Shown here piece by piece: positions 23,873 through 34,713 of a stretch of 64,000 nucleotides of DNA. The notes under the pieces were generated by a model. That model was not told the DNA's origin. It did not search any database and saw only the letters and a list, made by a program, of their open reading frames with translations. Source of the stretch: Dipylidium caninum (lineage: Eukaryota; Platyhelminthes; Cestoda; Cyclophyllidea; Dipylidiidae); the NCBI GenBank assembly GCA_017562135.1, contig QEYB01000936.1, positions 620,001 through 684,000 on the forward strand, in the 5' to 3' direction. Every line of letters begins with the position of its first letter. Within the stretch, counting starts at the first letter, position 1. A program made the translations under genes and the position numbers.

Positions 23873-25588
23873 ATGGCTTTGAGGATTTCGCCTGCCTATA
23901 GGAAGTTTTTAGATAGAGGGTGTTCTTTGACCGTTTTCCATCGCAACCTGCACATTACACCTGTGTGTCACTATTACATCGAGGGCGCTCACGAGCCCTT
24001 TGCCCCAGTTCCTGGTCGTTTTCCGCGTTGGGCTGCCAATGGTGAACAGGCATTCGGACATTTGAAGGACGGAGCAAAAGTTTTTGTTCACGGTGGTGCC
24101 GCGACACCTTCTCTTCTTGTCAAAGAGCTCCATGACTATGTGATGAGTAACGGCATAAAGGACGTCCAGCTGCTTCACATCCATACGGAAGGTCCTTTCC
24201 CTTTTAACAATCCTGAGTGTGTTGGACACTTCCGGACAAATTCGCTATTTACTGGTAAATTTAATTCGTTCTCCTAATCTGACTTGTACATAGGCAGCAA
24301 CTGCCGTCAGGCCATTAACGAGGGTCGCGCGGATTTTACGCCCATATTTCTTAGTGAGATACCCCTCCTCTTCCGGCGTAAGCACGTGGAATTGGATCTC
24401 GCCATAGTTAGCATCACGCCTCCAGATAAGCATGGTTTTTGTTCGCTCGGACCCAGTGTTGACGTCACGCGGTCGGCCATCCAGAATGCCAAATTTATTG
24501 TCGGTTCGTTGCATTTCCACTTTTCATGGTTTTGCATCCAGGCCAAGTTAATCCCCACATGCCCCTCACTCGTGGCGATGCTAGTATTCATGTCAGTAAT
24601 ATCGGTGTCCTCATGCACGGGCCTCAACCTCTCCATGAGTTGAAACCGCGTAAAATTAACGAAGCAGAACAACAGATTGGGAGGTTTATTGCGGAGGAAT
24701 TGGTTCCTGATGGCGCTACAATGCAAATGGGTAAACATCTACATTTAACAACTACTTCTTTGCTTCATAATTCCTATTTCATTAGTCGTTGATTTTTGTT
24801 AGGCATCGGCTCGATTCCGGATGCCGTTTTGTCCCAACTAACTAATCATCAACACTTGGGTGTCCACACTGAAATGTTCTCTGACCGTCTGGTCGACTTG
24901 GTGAAATTGGGCGTAATTACCAATTCGATGAAGAAAATGCGCCCGGGAAAGATTGTCACCAGTTTTGTTATCGGTTCTAAGAAGTGCTTCGATTTCATCG
25001 ACAACAATCCATTCGTGGACATGTGCGACATCGCTTGGGTTAATTCTCCCGTCATAATTGCCCAAAATCCTCGTCCTATGGCCATCAACTCATGCATTGA
25101 GGTTGATCTTACTGGTCAGGTTGTCTCAGACTCCATTGGGTCACGGATTTACTCCGGTACGGTCTTGGGTTTTACGAATTCATTATCACGTGTCGTCTAG
25201 GTGTCGGTGGTCAAGTAGACTTTATCCGAGGTGCCGCCATCTCTACTGATGGTGAGGGTAAGCCTATCATCGCGTTACCATCGGTTACTGCGAAAGGCGA
25301 GTCCAAAATCGTGCCATATTTAAAAGAGGGCGGTGGCATTGTAACAACTCGCGCACATGTTCATTATATCGTTACGGAATACGGTATAGCGTACTTATTT
25401 GGTCGCAATCTTCGGCAGAGAGCCCATGCTCTGATCAATATCGCTCATCCCGATCATCGGTGAGTCTAATACCTTTGATTTCCGACTAGGTATTTTTCTT
25501 ATCTCATTCCCCTTTTCATTATACGCTTAGGGAATCTCTGGAGAAAGCCGCCTTTGAGCGTCTGAAGGTCATGCCCTCACCAGATTGA
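23873..25588 (+). CDS. Acetyl-CoA hydrolase / CoA-transferase, paralogue 1
   Basis: Member of the acetyl-CoA hydrolase/4-hydroxybutyrate CoA-transferase family, which moves CoA between short-chain acids; in helminth mitochondria this fits acetate:succinate CoA-transfer. Six exons: 23873-24254, 24294-24503, 24542-24730, 24803-25156, 25201-25459 and 25531-25588. The N-terminus is basic and acid-free up to about residue 30, consistent with a mitochondrial presequence. Recognisable blocks are KVFVHGGAATPSLLVKEL, SITPPDKHGFCSLGPSVDV, GIGSIPDAVLSQL, LGVHTEMFSD (the segment expected to carry the catalytic glutamate in this family) and VGGQVDFIRGAAIS. It ends VMPSPD, identical to paralogue 2 at 50.7-52.2 kb. 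Introns are 39, 38, 72, 44 and 71 bp. Substrate specificity cannot be read from sequence. Confidence 0.93.
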
Positions 25589-25734
25589 AACGGTCCTTAA
25601 CTAGTGTTTTCCACTTTTTATAGCTCACTCTCTTGGAGCTCTATTAAGCGCCATATTTTGTAAAAAAAATAGGCTATCTAGCTTTTTAACTAATGCATAA
25701 GTCTTTGATATTCCTAATTGGCGTTACCTGTGTA
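25584..25734 (+). repeat. Gene-end segment copied near 35.5 kb
   Basis: From the stop codon of CoA-transferase 1 through its 3' flank, about 150 bases recur in the same orientation at 35491-35637, with only scattered substitutions and small indels. Shared landmarks include CACTTTTTATAGCTCACTCT and AAGCGCCATATTTTG. Confidence 0.85.
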
Positions 25735-26919
25735 TTGGCAATTTTCTGCGTAAGTTGGACGCTATACGTTCCTGTTGGTTGGGCACTTCGTTTTCCATCG
25801 GCTTACCAAGTAATCCGATGGTGGCACAGTCGGTGATTCTTACCTCCCCTTTGTCGACGAAATTGTGTGAGTTTGTAACTTAACGCCCGAATGAGTCAGT
25901 AGCAGTGGTGGTGCAAACACCCGACTCTGTGATGGGTTGTAAGGGGTTAAAGTGAAGCTCAAACATCGTGGAAACCTTTCCCGGTATTTCGAGTGAAGTA
26001 GGATTTTAACGGTTCTATAAAGTCGTGGGACGAAAAAAAGTAGTGGTCTCGACTGAGGCTTAAGATTAACTAGATTTGTTAGCCTCAAAAGCATGTTGAG
26101 CTCATGGGTCACCTGGGTGTATGTGCCCGTTGCTTTGCGTAACTGCTGCCGCCTGTACTCGATGGCACACCCTAAGCAATCTTAGAGAGAAACATATCAA
26201 TGTCACGCACTCGCATAACAAGGGACCTTTGACAGCCGACAAAGATGCGTTTTGGCAAACCATGTGGATGGCTCTTTATGTGCGGAGCGCCATTAACCAT
26301 TTACGTCATTACGCAGGGCGGCAGCTTATTGGCTTGTCGGTCTAAAATATGATTGGCCAACTTACTGGGCCAATGGTGGCTTCGCGTAGCACTTAACACG
26401 CATGATTCTTTCAGCTAACATGGTTCCCGTTCGCGAGGTTTTTGTCCGCGTTCACCAATGTCGTCAGGACCTAAAAGTGCACCGATCTAGCTATTTCATG
26501 TGTTGGGTCTGGCGCAGCCAAAAAAATGGGTGTGTTCCCAAAAAAGTCAAGTAACAAACCTGCCTTATCGATGTTGTAAATTGACTTTTGTTTGACTAGT
26601 CATCTTACAATCAAATAACCAAAAATTAGACAGGTGTTCAGAGTATTGAATTAGAGCGTACATGATCTTTATGCGATGGACGCTGAAGTTCGACCGGTAC
26701 GAAGTCAGAAAATAGAATAGCGGGCCCGAGACTAAAAATAACACCCAGCAATACCGTTTATTTTGTTGATGAAATTCAAAGTATGCATAAATAGATGTAA
26801 AAAAACTAAACGTATAGCTATCAATACACACATTTGGAATATGGTTCCTCGTTATCGAAAATAAAGCGACAACAAATAATAGGGCACAGAATATTGGAAT
26901 ATGGAAACTAGATGGAAAA
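25735..26919. other. Convergent intergenic region
   Basis: This lies between the 3' ends of CoA-transferase 1 (+) and the EFCAB11-like gene (-). There is no recognisable gene; minus-strand open frames here run through the 3' flank of the EF-hand gene and look non-coding. Confidence 0.4.
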
Positions 26920-27507
26920 TCAAGAATTCGTTGTGCTTCCTGTTCTAATACCATCAATGAAATCGCGATAGGAAACTCTGCCATCACCGTCGACATCAAA
27001 TATCCTAAAAGCGGAGCGCAGGCTCCCACGCAAGACTCGGCAATTCACCTTCCCTACGAAATCCTTTAGGGTTATAAAACTACTTCCCCTCGAGTCCAGG
27101 GCTTGAAATAAGGCAAGAAATTCGGACTCATTGGGATTAGACCTCGTATCTATATTGCAGCCTAATTCTTCCTTCAAAAAGGCCGTAATTTTCGGTAGCG
27201 ATACTCCCACAGGAAGCTCGGCTGATTTGACATCATAAACGTTACAGATTTGGCTTAGAAGGCGTTCTGAGGGCCTTTGACCGAAAAGTTCTATGAAAAA
27301 TACTTCTAGATCGTCATGGTTGAGGTAGTGTTTGCCCTCCGCAGCGTTGTCGAAGGCCTGTTTCACGTTCTTAGAATTGAAAAGCATTCGGTTGGTTGGG
27401 CCATAGAGTCTCGTGTTAGGCCGGGTGAGTCTCCTCCGCACGTGCAATTGTACGATCCTGGGATTATTGATTGACTGACGCACTCTTGACTGATTGGCTG
27501 ATTTCAT
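26920..27507 (-). CDS. EFCAB11: EFCAB11-like EF-hand protein, apparently intronless
   Basis: A 195-residue single-exon frame resembling EF-hand calcium-binding domain protein 11, a poorly characterised family. The middle reads KQAFDNAAEGKHYLNHDDLE followed by LFGQRPSERLLSQI, matching the EFCAB11 pattern of an incomplete first hand then LFGYKPS. The second half has ALDSRGSSFITLKDF and RIFDVDGDGRVSYRDFIDG; the last is a canonical loop (D, D, D at 1, 3, 5 and an acidic residue at 12). The first 35 residues are basic and lack family similarity. It is flanked by the duplicated FARP fragment starting 350 bp upstream. Lack of introns in an intron-rich region is unusual. Family call is moderately sure; orthology is less so. 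Confidence 0.7.
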   Translation of the reverse strand: MKSANQSRVRQSINNPRIVQLHVRRRLTRPNTRLYGPTNRMLFNSKNVKQAFDNAAEGKHYLNHDDLEVFFIELFGQRPSERLLSQICNVYDVKSAELPVGVSLPKITAFLKEELGCNIDTRSNPNESEFLALFQALDSRGSSFITLKDFVGKVNCRVLRGSLRSAFRIFDVDGDGRVSYRDFIDGIRTGSTTNS

Positions 27508-27852
27508 GGGCAGCGCGAGATGTTATTAGTTAGCCAAAACGACAGGATTAGGTTAAAGTAAACAAATTAAGAGATACAGCGTAAAAAAAGATAAGCCTAC
27601 GAATTGAAAAAATTATTTGCGCATGGACAAGTTGCCTTCCTCAATCAAATTTACACAGAAAAACGGCCGTAGGTATAAGCATGCAAATCATGATTACACC
27701 TGATGAAAAAAGCAGATGGCTTCAAGTTAGCACCTTGACCGCATCGCGATCGTGTGTTCAAAAACAAAGAAAAAATACACAATATCTGAAGATATGGCAG
27801 AAAATAAAATATTTTTTCCGCGTCCTTCCAAAACATATTTTCACCCCCCTAG
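27508..27852. promoter_or_regulatory. Upstream flank of the EFCAB11-like gene
   Basis: These 345 AT-rich bases lie between the start of the minus-strand EF-hand gene and the left inverted-repeat arm. The EF-hand gene promoter should be here. No other feature is seen. Confidence 0.35.
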
Positions 27853-28593
27853 AGACACAGAATTTTTATTGTAGAAGTCGCAACCTCTGCGTTATCCAGT
27901 CAGGATGCGGGAAAGGTGCTCCATCGAGCCACCACTAGCGTTCACGTTTGTTGGCACAGGAGTTCCACCTTCTCCATGTCCGATATTCTGCGCGTCAACG
28001 AGGTTCGTTGTCATTACACCTTCTCATCACTCTCCACCGACCTATCGCCAACCGTCAACCATCAACCGCCAACAGCCAACAGTCAACAGCCAACCGACTC
28101 CACCTAACTCATATCCCCTTCACAACCACCATCCTCTTTCATGCTTTATTGACTTTTTTAGTATCAGACCAGTGGTTACCTCCTTCGAAAGTTTAAAAAT
28201 AGCAACGGATGGCAGAAACTGTGGGTCGTCTTCACCCAACTCTGCCTCTTTTTCCACAAGAGTTATCAAGATGGTTTTCCCTTGGCAAGTCTGTCCCTAC
28301 TGGGCTATAACATTACCACACCCGCACCGGAGGACAATATATGCAAGGAATTTGTCTTTAAATTGCAATTTAAAAACCACGTATACTTCTTTCGTGACGA
28401 CTGTCAGACGTCTTTTGAGCGGTGAGACAGCGTCTACTGTTAATCATTTGAGTAGGTGGATTTGGTTTTGAAAATTGGCATATCTTGTAGGTGGTTCGAC
28501 TGTTTGAGCAGTGCTGCGGGAACAAGTTCGAGGCAACGGTTAGTTACTTCTCGTCAGGTGCCTACCTCAACGACTGCCACGACAATAACGACA
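27853..28593 (+). pseudogene. Truncated duplicate of the FARP 3' end (left inverted arm)
   Basis: This segment repeats, in inverse orientation and with near identity, the last three exons and introns of FARP (34768-35470). It contains copies of the exon with [20 protein letters not shown], the PH2 exon with [19 protein letters not shown] and the start of the last exon ([13 protein letters not shown]). Acceptors and donors are preserved. It has no FERM, DH or PH1 exons upstream, and homology stops near 28593, before the FARP stop codon. Differences include Ala to Val in the first exon and Pro to Ser in the ASLPLLGY motif, which is conserved in FARP proteins, so this is the derived copy. It also carries a longer CAAC-rich tandem repeat in the first intron. 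Likely a non-functional fragment, though it could be spliced into another transcript. Confidence 0.85.
28042..28100 (+). repeat. CAAC-rich minisatellite in the duplicated intron
   Basis: A short imperfect tandem array built from units such as CAACCGT, CAACAGC and CAACAGT lies in the first intron of the FARP-derived fragment. The corresponding right-arm intron (about 35255-35285) has fewer units, so the array differs in length between the two copies. Confidence 0.7.
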
Positions 28594-29180
28594 CGGATCT
28601 TTGGTGGCTGCTGACCAAAGATCTGCGTCAGCTCACCAACAGACAATTTCACATGAGAACTGGATAAATATTATTAGGTCGCATGTCAGCGCTCCGATAT
28701 TTGGCACCATGTGCTGCGTGGGACAACAACAATGAAGTCCTGTCTAAATATCAAAGTTAAGAAGGAAAAATGAGACAAAATTTTGAAATGCGTGCTAATG
28801 ATCAAGCTGAAGATTTAAAAGACTGAGTATATTTTAAGGTTATCACAATTTGAGTTGCGACGGATACTCAGTGAACCAGGATTATTTTAGCCAGCATTAA
28901 ATAAGATCAACTTTAAAACTTGTAGGAAGGGTGAAAATGCTGCCTGTTGGTTACAGTGGAGTACAGTAAATCCCCAGATAGTCTTATTGGTGTGGATTAT
29001 TTAAAAATTTTCCCAAGCAACTGTTTATTATTACAGTAATATAATCCGTTTTTTAGAATTTACGAGAAGCTTACGGTTTCTCAACCAATAGCACTTTCCG
29101 TAATTTAAAGCTTCAGCTGTCTGCTTGTTTGAGTCATCCACAGCGATTGATTTGAAGCCTTACCAGACCTTACAAATTCC
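28594..29180. promoter_or_regulatory. Upstream region of SCAI
   Basis: About 590 bases between the end of the duplicated FARP fragment and the SCAI start codon. It should hold the SCAI promoter and 5' UTR. No gene is seen. Confidence 0.4.
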
Positions 29181-32100
29181 ATGGCATCGGTTGAGCGTCT
29201 CCTGGAGGGTGGGGGTGCTTGTTCTCCAAGGGATGTTGAATCAAGGAAAATTCTTGTCTCCGAATTTTGTCACCTTTTGGAAAAATCAAAGCAGCTTTTT
29301 AATGGATTGCGGTAGGTCTGTCTTGCACAGTACTCTAAGTAGTCATCTGATGTCTCCCTTGCCCAACATACATTCTTTCCTTTCCTTAGTGAGTCATTTT
29401 GCCCACGAAAATTTCTTCATATTCGTTAGGACATTTGTTTTGACCCACCTATTAAGTCATGCTCTTTTCTTCGTTGGCTTTCGTGTATTTCCGAATGACT
29501 TTTCTTATTTCTATCTTTTATTCCTTTAATATCACATGACGTCTTTTTTACTGTGCCTATAAACTACTATTGTCTTTAAGGGACTTACCACAATACGGAC
29601 ACAAACAGTGGCAGACCTATTTCGGGCGCACATTTGATGTTTATACGAAACTTTGGAAATTTCAACGTCTTCATCGGGTCGTACTCGATGAGGTGTACGG
29701 TCTGACACGGTGGCAGATTGGCGAAATAGCCTCTAAAATTGGACAATTATATTATCACTTCTAGTATGTGATCTTATTTTACTTTTTAATTCATTTCCTT
29801 TTTTGTATTAGCTTGAGAACAAGTGACACTGACTACCTCATGGAAGCATCGTCATTTTTCACCGCTATCCGAGATCGCAAATATTTTGCCCACACTAGTA
29901 AGGATAATCGTTCTGAACAGGCTGCCAAGAAACTTCGCTATTATGCACGGTTCATTATTGTTTGTCTCCTATTGAAGCGCATTAGTGCCGTCAAAGATCT
30001 CATTAAGGTAATTTCTACCTTAAGTGTTGAGCTCCTTCCTTTCTCTTAGGAGTTTTCACACCAGATAAATAATTACTCTGATTCCCTCGATTTGGCCGAT
30101 CATGCAGAATGGAAAATTGTTGTTCAGGAGATTCAGGACTTTATTGACGCTGATGATATCTGCACTGTCCTCAGTGGGGATTCAACTCCCGTTGTGATTA
30201 CCAATCGGCTAACCCAATTCAATTGTCCTGTGGTTGAAAATCCTATCGTGCACAGTGGGAGCCTCAAACCTTTACAACTTTCCGAAATAATCATCGTCGG
30301 CAATTGTTTTGAACAGATTCGATTCAGTGAGATCACCTTGGATATGTTTCGCATCCTCCAGTGCGTGGAACGTGATCCTCAAGAGGATTTCGGTTACGCT
30401 ACTGTCGATCTACAACCACAACATAGCCTTGAGAATGGAGATGGTTTTGACGTTCCCGTGTCTAATGTTACCAAACTGGGCAATCGGAAATGCAAAAATC
30501 CCCACAAATATCTCTTATACAAACCTACTTTTTCACAGTTTAATTGCTTCATGGCTGCGGGCTTCAAAGATCTTCCATGTGACGGTGTATTACTCCTCTA
30601 TCTCTCTGCCGACGGTATGAGATCTGTCACCAAATCGCCAAATCATCGTAAGATCCTTTCTGTATTTTACCAATACTGTTAACCATTTCCACTGCCTGCA
30701 CCTTCAAGCCCTTTTTTACCCTATCTCCCCCATTTTGACATCATCTTGTCTTCTGTCATTTGTCTCCATTCTAAGCTTGAAATGCCTCGCTAAGATAGTC
30801 GCCTTATTTGTCTGCCTTCCTGGTAACTCGTCGCCTTATAGCACTTAGCACTGCTCGGATATGCTCCTCATAGCCTTTGTGACTTTTGGAATGGGCGACA
30901 TTCTTATGTGTTTTGGTATACATGTTTGCCATCTCATTCTCGATGATTGTTCAATGTTCCGGCTTCTCTGAAATTGAAGTCGGGGCTTACTCATCAAGAC
31001 AGTGTTAGTTGCCACCCGTTTGCGAGTTCGCACGCGTTCGTTTATATTGGGATTCACGCGTCACACAACCCTTTAATACTTCTTGTCTTCGTCCGGCTTT
31101 TCGTAGTGAAAACGAGCGAGAGAGAGAGGGAGGTGCTACTGTGAAGTTGACACCACCAGACGCTCACACATACACTCACATCCGTTGCTATGGCGCCTTC
31201 ACCACTTGGTTGCTATGTCACACCGTTGAGTATTTGGATGGGGAGACTGTTGTCGATGCTGTTGACAGAAGGTGGAATGCGTAGGCTCCCCCCCCCCCTC
31301 CCCCTACCCTCAACCTCCTCCGGTTGCTATGGCAGCTGGTATCCTGTATGAGCGTGGCTGCGTGCCTGTTACCACGCTTCGTACCGAGTTGCGTTGATCC
31401 GCCCTGTGTCAATTGCCCCAAATTGACTGGTGAAAATTGACCTAAATTTTCGTGCGTTACTAGGCCATTTAATTTTTCGTTGGTATGTTATTTAACGCCG
31501 CTATTTTGACCTTGCCAGCGAGCCTGTGTGTGCCCCTCTGTGTCCGCGCGTTCAGGGGGTGGGGGTTATTGACCCACCTTCCACCCACTTGTTGTCATGG
31601 CAACCACGATCTGGGGTTCAACCCCTTGAGTGGATCGTTCCTACAGTAACTCGAAGGTTGTAAATCCCTGAACAGCCATCACCATTTCAATGGTTGCCAT
31701 GGCAATTTCGTGCTTTATCCATTTTCGCAATCGGGATGGAAGACCTCTTCCTGTCCCGAGCACACGTAGTAGTTTTGGTGTTTCCAAATCCTCCTGTGCT
31801 TGCACGTTTGCGTGTGTGAGGAGGTTCAGATGCTCTCACCTGCATTTGCTGACCCCAATTGTCTAAATGCCCTTTTATCAGACTTTCGAGGCAGTGGCTA
31901 CGAGGTCGGCGGTGTTGTCAGCAATGGTCAACGGGAGTCAACCCCAGTGTTGAAACCAAGGTTCAAAGGTCACTTTCGTGAGCCCCACTGGTAGGCTGAT
32001 TTGTGAATTATACCTATTTCCATCTTTTATACGCTTTTTATTAACTTCTGAATTAACAAAATTCCTTTTTAGTATCCATCCCGGTGACCTTTACGCCTAC

Positions 32101-32814
32101 ACTCGAAAGCCCTTCTTCCTTATCATTGATAGCGACAATAGCAGCGCCTTTAAGGTGAGCCAGCATCATGCACCCAAACGGGAAAGTATGGGCCTAACAG
32201 TCATGACGATAACGTCTCTCCAATGCCTTTTAACAGAACTTCCAGAGTCTATTCGGGCAGCCGCTGGTCGCTTTACTCTCACCCGAAACCCTACCGCCAA
32301 TTTTCGATAGTGAACGTCGGAAAGGCAACCTCTTTACCCTCTTCCTCCATTCTCCGCTCACTGCCTACCTGCACGTTTGTGGACTCAAGTCTATTAGTCT
32401 CAAAACGTGGGAAAGGGGACAGTCTCTCGTCGACGCCTTCATGGGAGAGTGTTGTCGAATTTTGTTCAGGACAAGGCATTTGGGTAAACTAAATGTCAGG
32501 ATGTGTAGGCGCTTCCTCTACGATTCCACATATCTTCCCTTTCCTCCCAATTTTCAGACCCGGCAATCCATCAATTCCTCTGCGTTGATTTCCTTCGCGT
32601 CTTCATCCTTCGTTTCTGCTTTTGCAATGTAGTCTTTCGATTGCATCGAGACTTCCACGATTACCCCCACTGTCACCCAGGCTTGCCAATCGCTGATTTC
32701 ATGGAGAGTCGCCTACTCCAAAAGTTCCTGACCGATCTCGCTGCTTTAGTCAATTCCCAGAGTCTTTTCGCATCTGCCAGTAAGTCGACTTTAAAAAAGT
32801 CTGCTTTATCCTAA
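29181..32814 (+). CDS. SCAI: Suppressor of cancer cell invasion protein SCAI
   Basis: Nuclear cofactor that in animals represses MRTF/SRF transcription and acts with 53BP1 in DNA repair. Eight exons: 29181-29311, 29581-29763, 29812-30007, 30050-30647, 31882-31990, 32073-32154, 32237-32483 and 32558-32814. Diagnostic blocks are CHLLEKSKQLFNGLRDLPQ, GRTFDVYTKLWKFQ, RWQIGEIASKIGQLYYHF, KLRYYARFIIVCLLLKR, EIIIVGNCFEQIRFSE, NPHKYLLYKPTFSQF, IHPGDLYAYTRKPFFLIID and QSLFGQPLVALLSPE, all in SCAI order. The C-terminus (FLRVFILRFCFCNVVFRLHR) also matches. The stop at 32814 assumes read-through of a donor-like GTAAGT at 32780; a further short exon is possible. The 1.2 kb intron 4 contains a C-run. The whole gene sits between the two inverted FARP-derived arms. 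Confidence 0.93.
31288..31308 (+). repeat. Poly-C tract in SCAI intron 4
   Basis: A run of about ten Cs followed by T-interrupted C runs lies in the longest SCAI intron. It is a simple-sequence tract prone to length variation, with quadruplex potential on the minus strand. Confidence 0.7.
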
Positions 32815-34713
32815 CACTGGATTCGAATAATCATCCCTCGTATTCTACGCGCTTATTGTTACCACTCCCTAATGCGGCTTCTTTCCCCTAATGCGGCTTC
32901 TTTCCCTGAGTGTTTTTGAGTTGACAACTCTCCCAAGGGGAGGGAGGACTGCACTTGACCTTAATAGTCCATAATAGTCTCTCACGGCCGGGTCATGTCC
33001 CTAGTTCGAAAATAGCGTCTACACTAGAGCGTCATTTCTTATCCTTTTTTGTCGTTAAGCTTGCGTGTTCCCTAAGAGCTGACTTATGTGTGCTCGCGAG
33101 AGAGGGCTTGAGGGCAACATGAGCTCGACCGTAGTGCCCGCATAATCGTTGATAGGAACCAAACGCATTACTGGTTTTCTTCGTTCCATCTACTTTTTTC
33201 TCGACGCGGTTGATTTTTATCGCAACACGTGAAATTTGACTCGGGTTTTTTCTCATCTCTAACTTGTTTAGATGACTACTCCAGAGACTGGGCGACACAG
33301 ACCTCGGTGGCAGTTCGGTAGAAGAGGCAACAGATAAGCTGTTTGGGATTCTGGCAACATTCCAGAGAGAGAAAAAGAGTAACAAAGATGTATCCTCCCC
33401 CACTGTATCCATGCTGCGGCCCTGACATCAAGATTCGTAGACGCCCGTCAAACTATCTTTTAGTTCACATGTAAATATTTTCCTCTATTCTGACAATATG
33501 ACAGTCTTGTTACGAAGTCTCTTCCAGCCATTGTTCTTTATAATGTCGCACTTGGGCTGTGCTGTCTAATCATTTGGCCACTGTCGTCTGGTCTCGTGCA
33601 GCGCATTTCTGAGGGAAAAGTACAATTTCCTGGACGCTTGACACTAATTCTCCTCCCTTAGGGGCGGAGAAATTACGTCTGAGTGAGGATCGTTGGAGGT
33701 ATGCGCGAAGATCGCTTTCTCATTGGTTTGCTACTTGGCGTCTGAACACAGGGCCTTCTGATAGGCGGGTAGTCTCAGCTCACATTTTGGTTGGTCTTTT
33801 CAATGACCAATTGTCGGCGAGGACTGAGAGTGAAGGGTCATCATAGTTCGGTGAGATGAGACGGAGGGTTGAGATACTGTGAAGTTTCGATTGAACGCTA
33901 ACTAATCGAGTATTTCTACAAGAGTGGTTTCTCAGGTTCAATTGCTATTCCCAAGCCGAAAAAATTGCCCCGAATGAGCTTTACTGTATACATAGCGACG
34001 GCGAAACACTCCGGCTAGAGTTATTCTGCTGAGACTAACAATCCGTTTGATAGCTCAAATTACTAGTAGCCAGTTTACCCTGTAATAGCGGGTGACGTAT
34101 ATGGACTTAACAAATTACCGGGCACACCATTACTGTCGGTCATTTAGGACCAAGCGGAGTCAAGGAATGTGTGTCCCATTCCTAAGCGTAATACAGACAT
34201 TTTGCAAACTTTCCAATCCGTTATAACCTTAAGTAGCCGAACATATCCGTCGGATAGAGATGAGCGGTATGTCCAAGTAGAAAAGACGGTTTAGTATAGA
34301 TGCGGTGGAGGGAGGAGGCAGTGGCTACACCAGGGGAGAGTGAACATCTCGGGGAAGGAGGGGAGACGGGAGAAACAAGAGAAAAGGGTCAGAGTGCGGC
34401 AGTGCTTTACACAGCAACTGACTGGCTCAGAAAAACGCCTGTGGTGGCGTTTAGCCCTGCCCATCCAAAGCGGGTAGGGCTGAGGAAACCGGAATGCCCA
34501 ACTAATCAATCGGGGTCGTATTTAATGCATCAGATTTTATAATTTACAATGATTAATAAAATTAATGTAGAGATGTGGACCTGGGGCCGGGGCGGAGAAG
34601 GTGAATTTCGAGAGGAAGAGGAGAATTCATCAACTGACCACCCAAATAATACGGTAGAAGACAACTAACTTCAGCTAACAACAATGCACTCACACAAACA
34701 CAGCAAATAAGTT
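32815..34713. other. Convergent region between SCAI and FARP
   Basis: This is the 3' flank of both genes. It includes a two-copy tandem duplication at 32871-32907. Open frames at 33032-33412 (-) and 34291-34542 (both strands) show no recognisable domain and are not called. Confidence 0.4.
32871..32907 (+). repeat. Two-copy tandem repeat of 18-19 bp
   Basis: The unit AATGCGGCTTCTTTCCCCT is followed directly by the same unit missing one C. It lies just downstream of the SCAI stop codon. Confidence 0.85.

Noticed and set aside
33032..33412. 126-codon minus-strand frame between SCAI and FARP
   Set aside because: No domain, no splice sites in consistent phase, no similarity I recognise.
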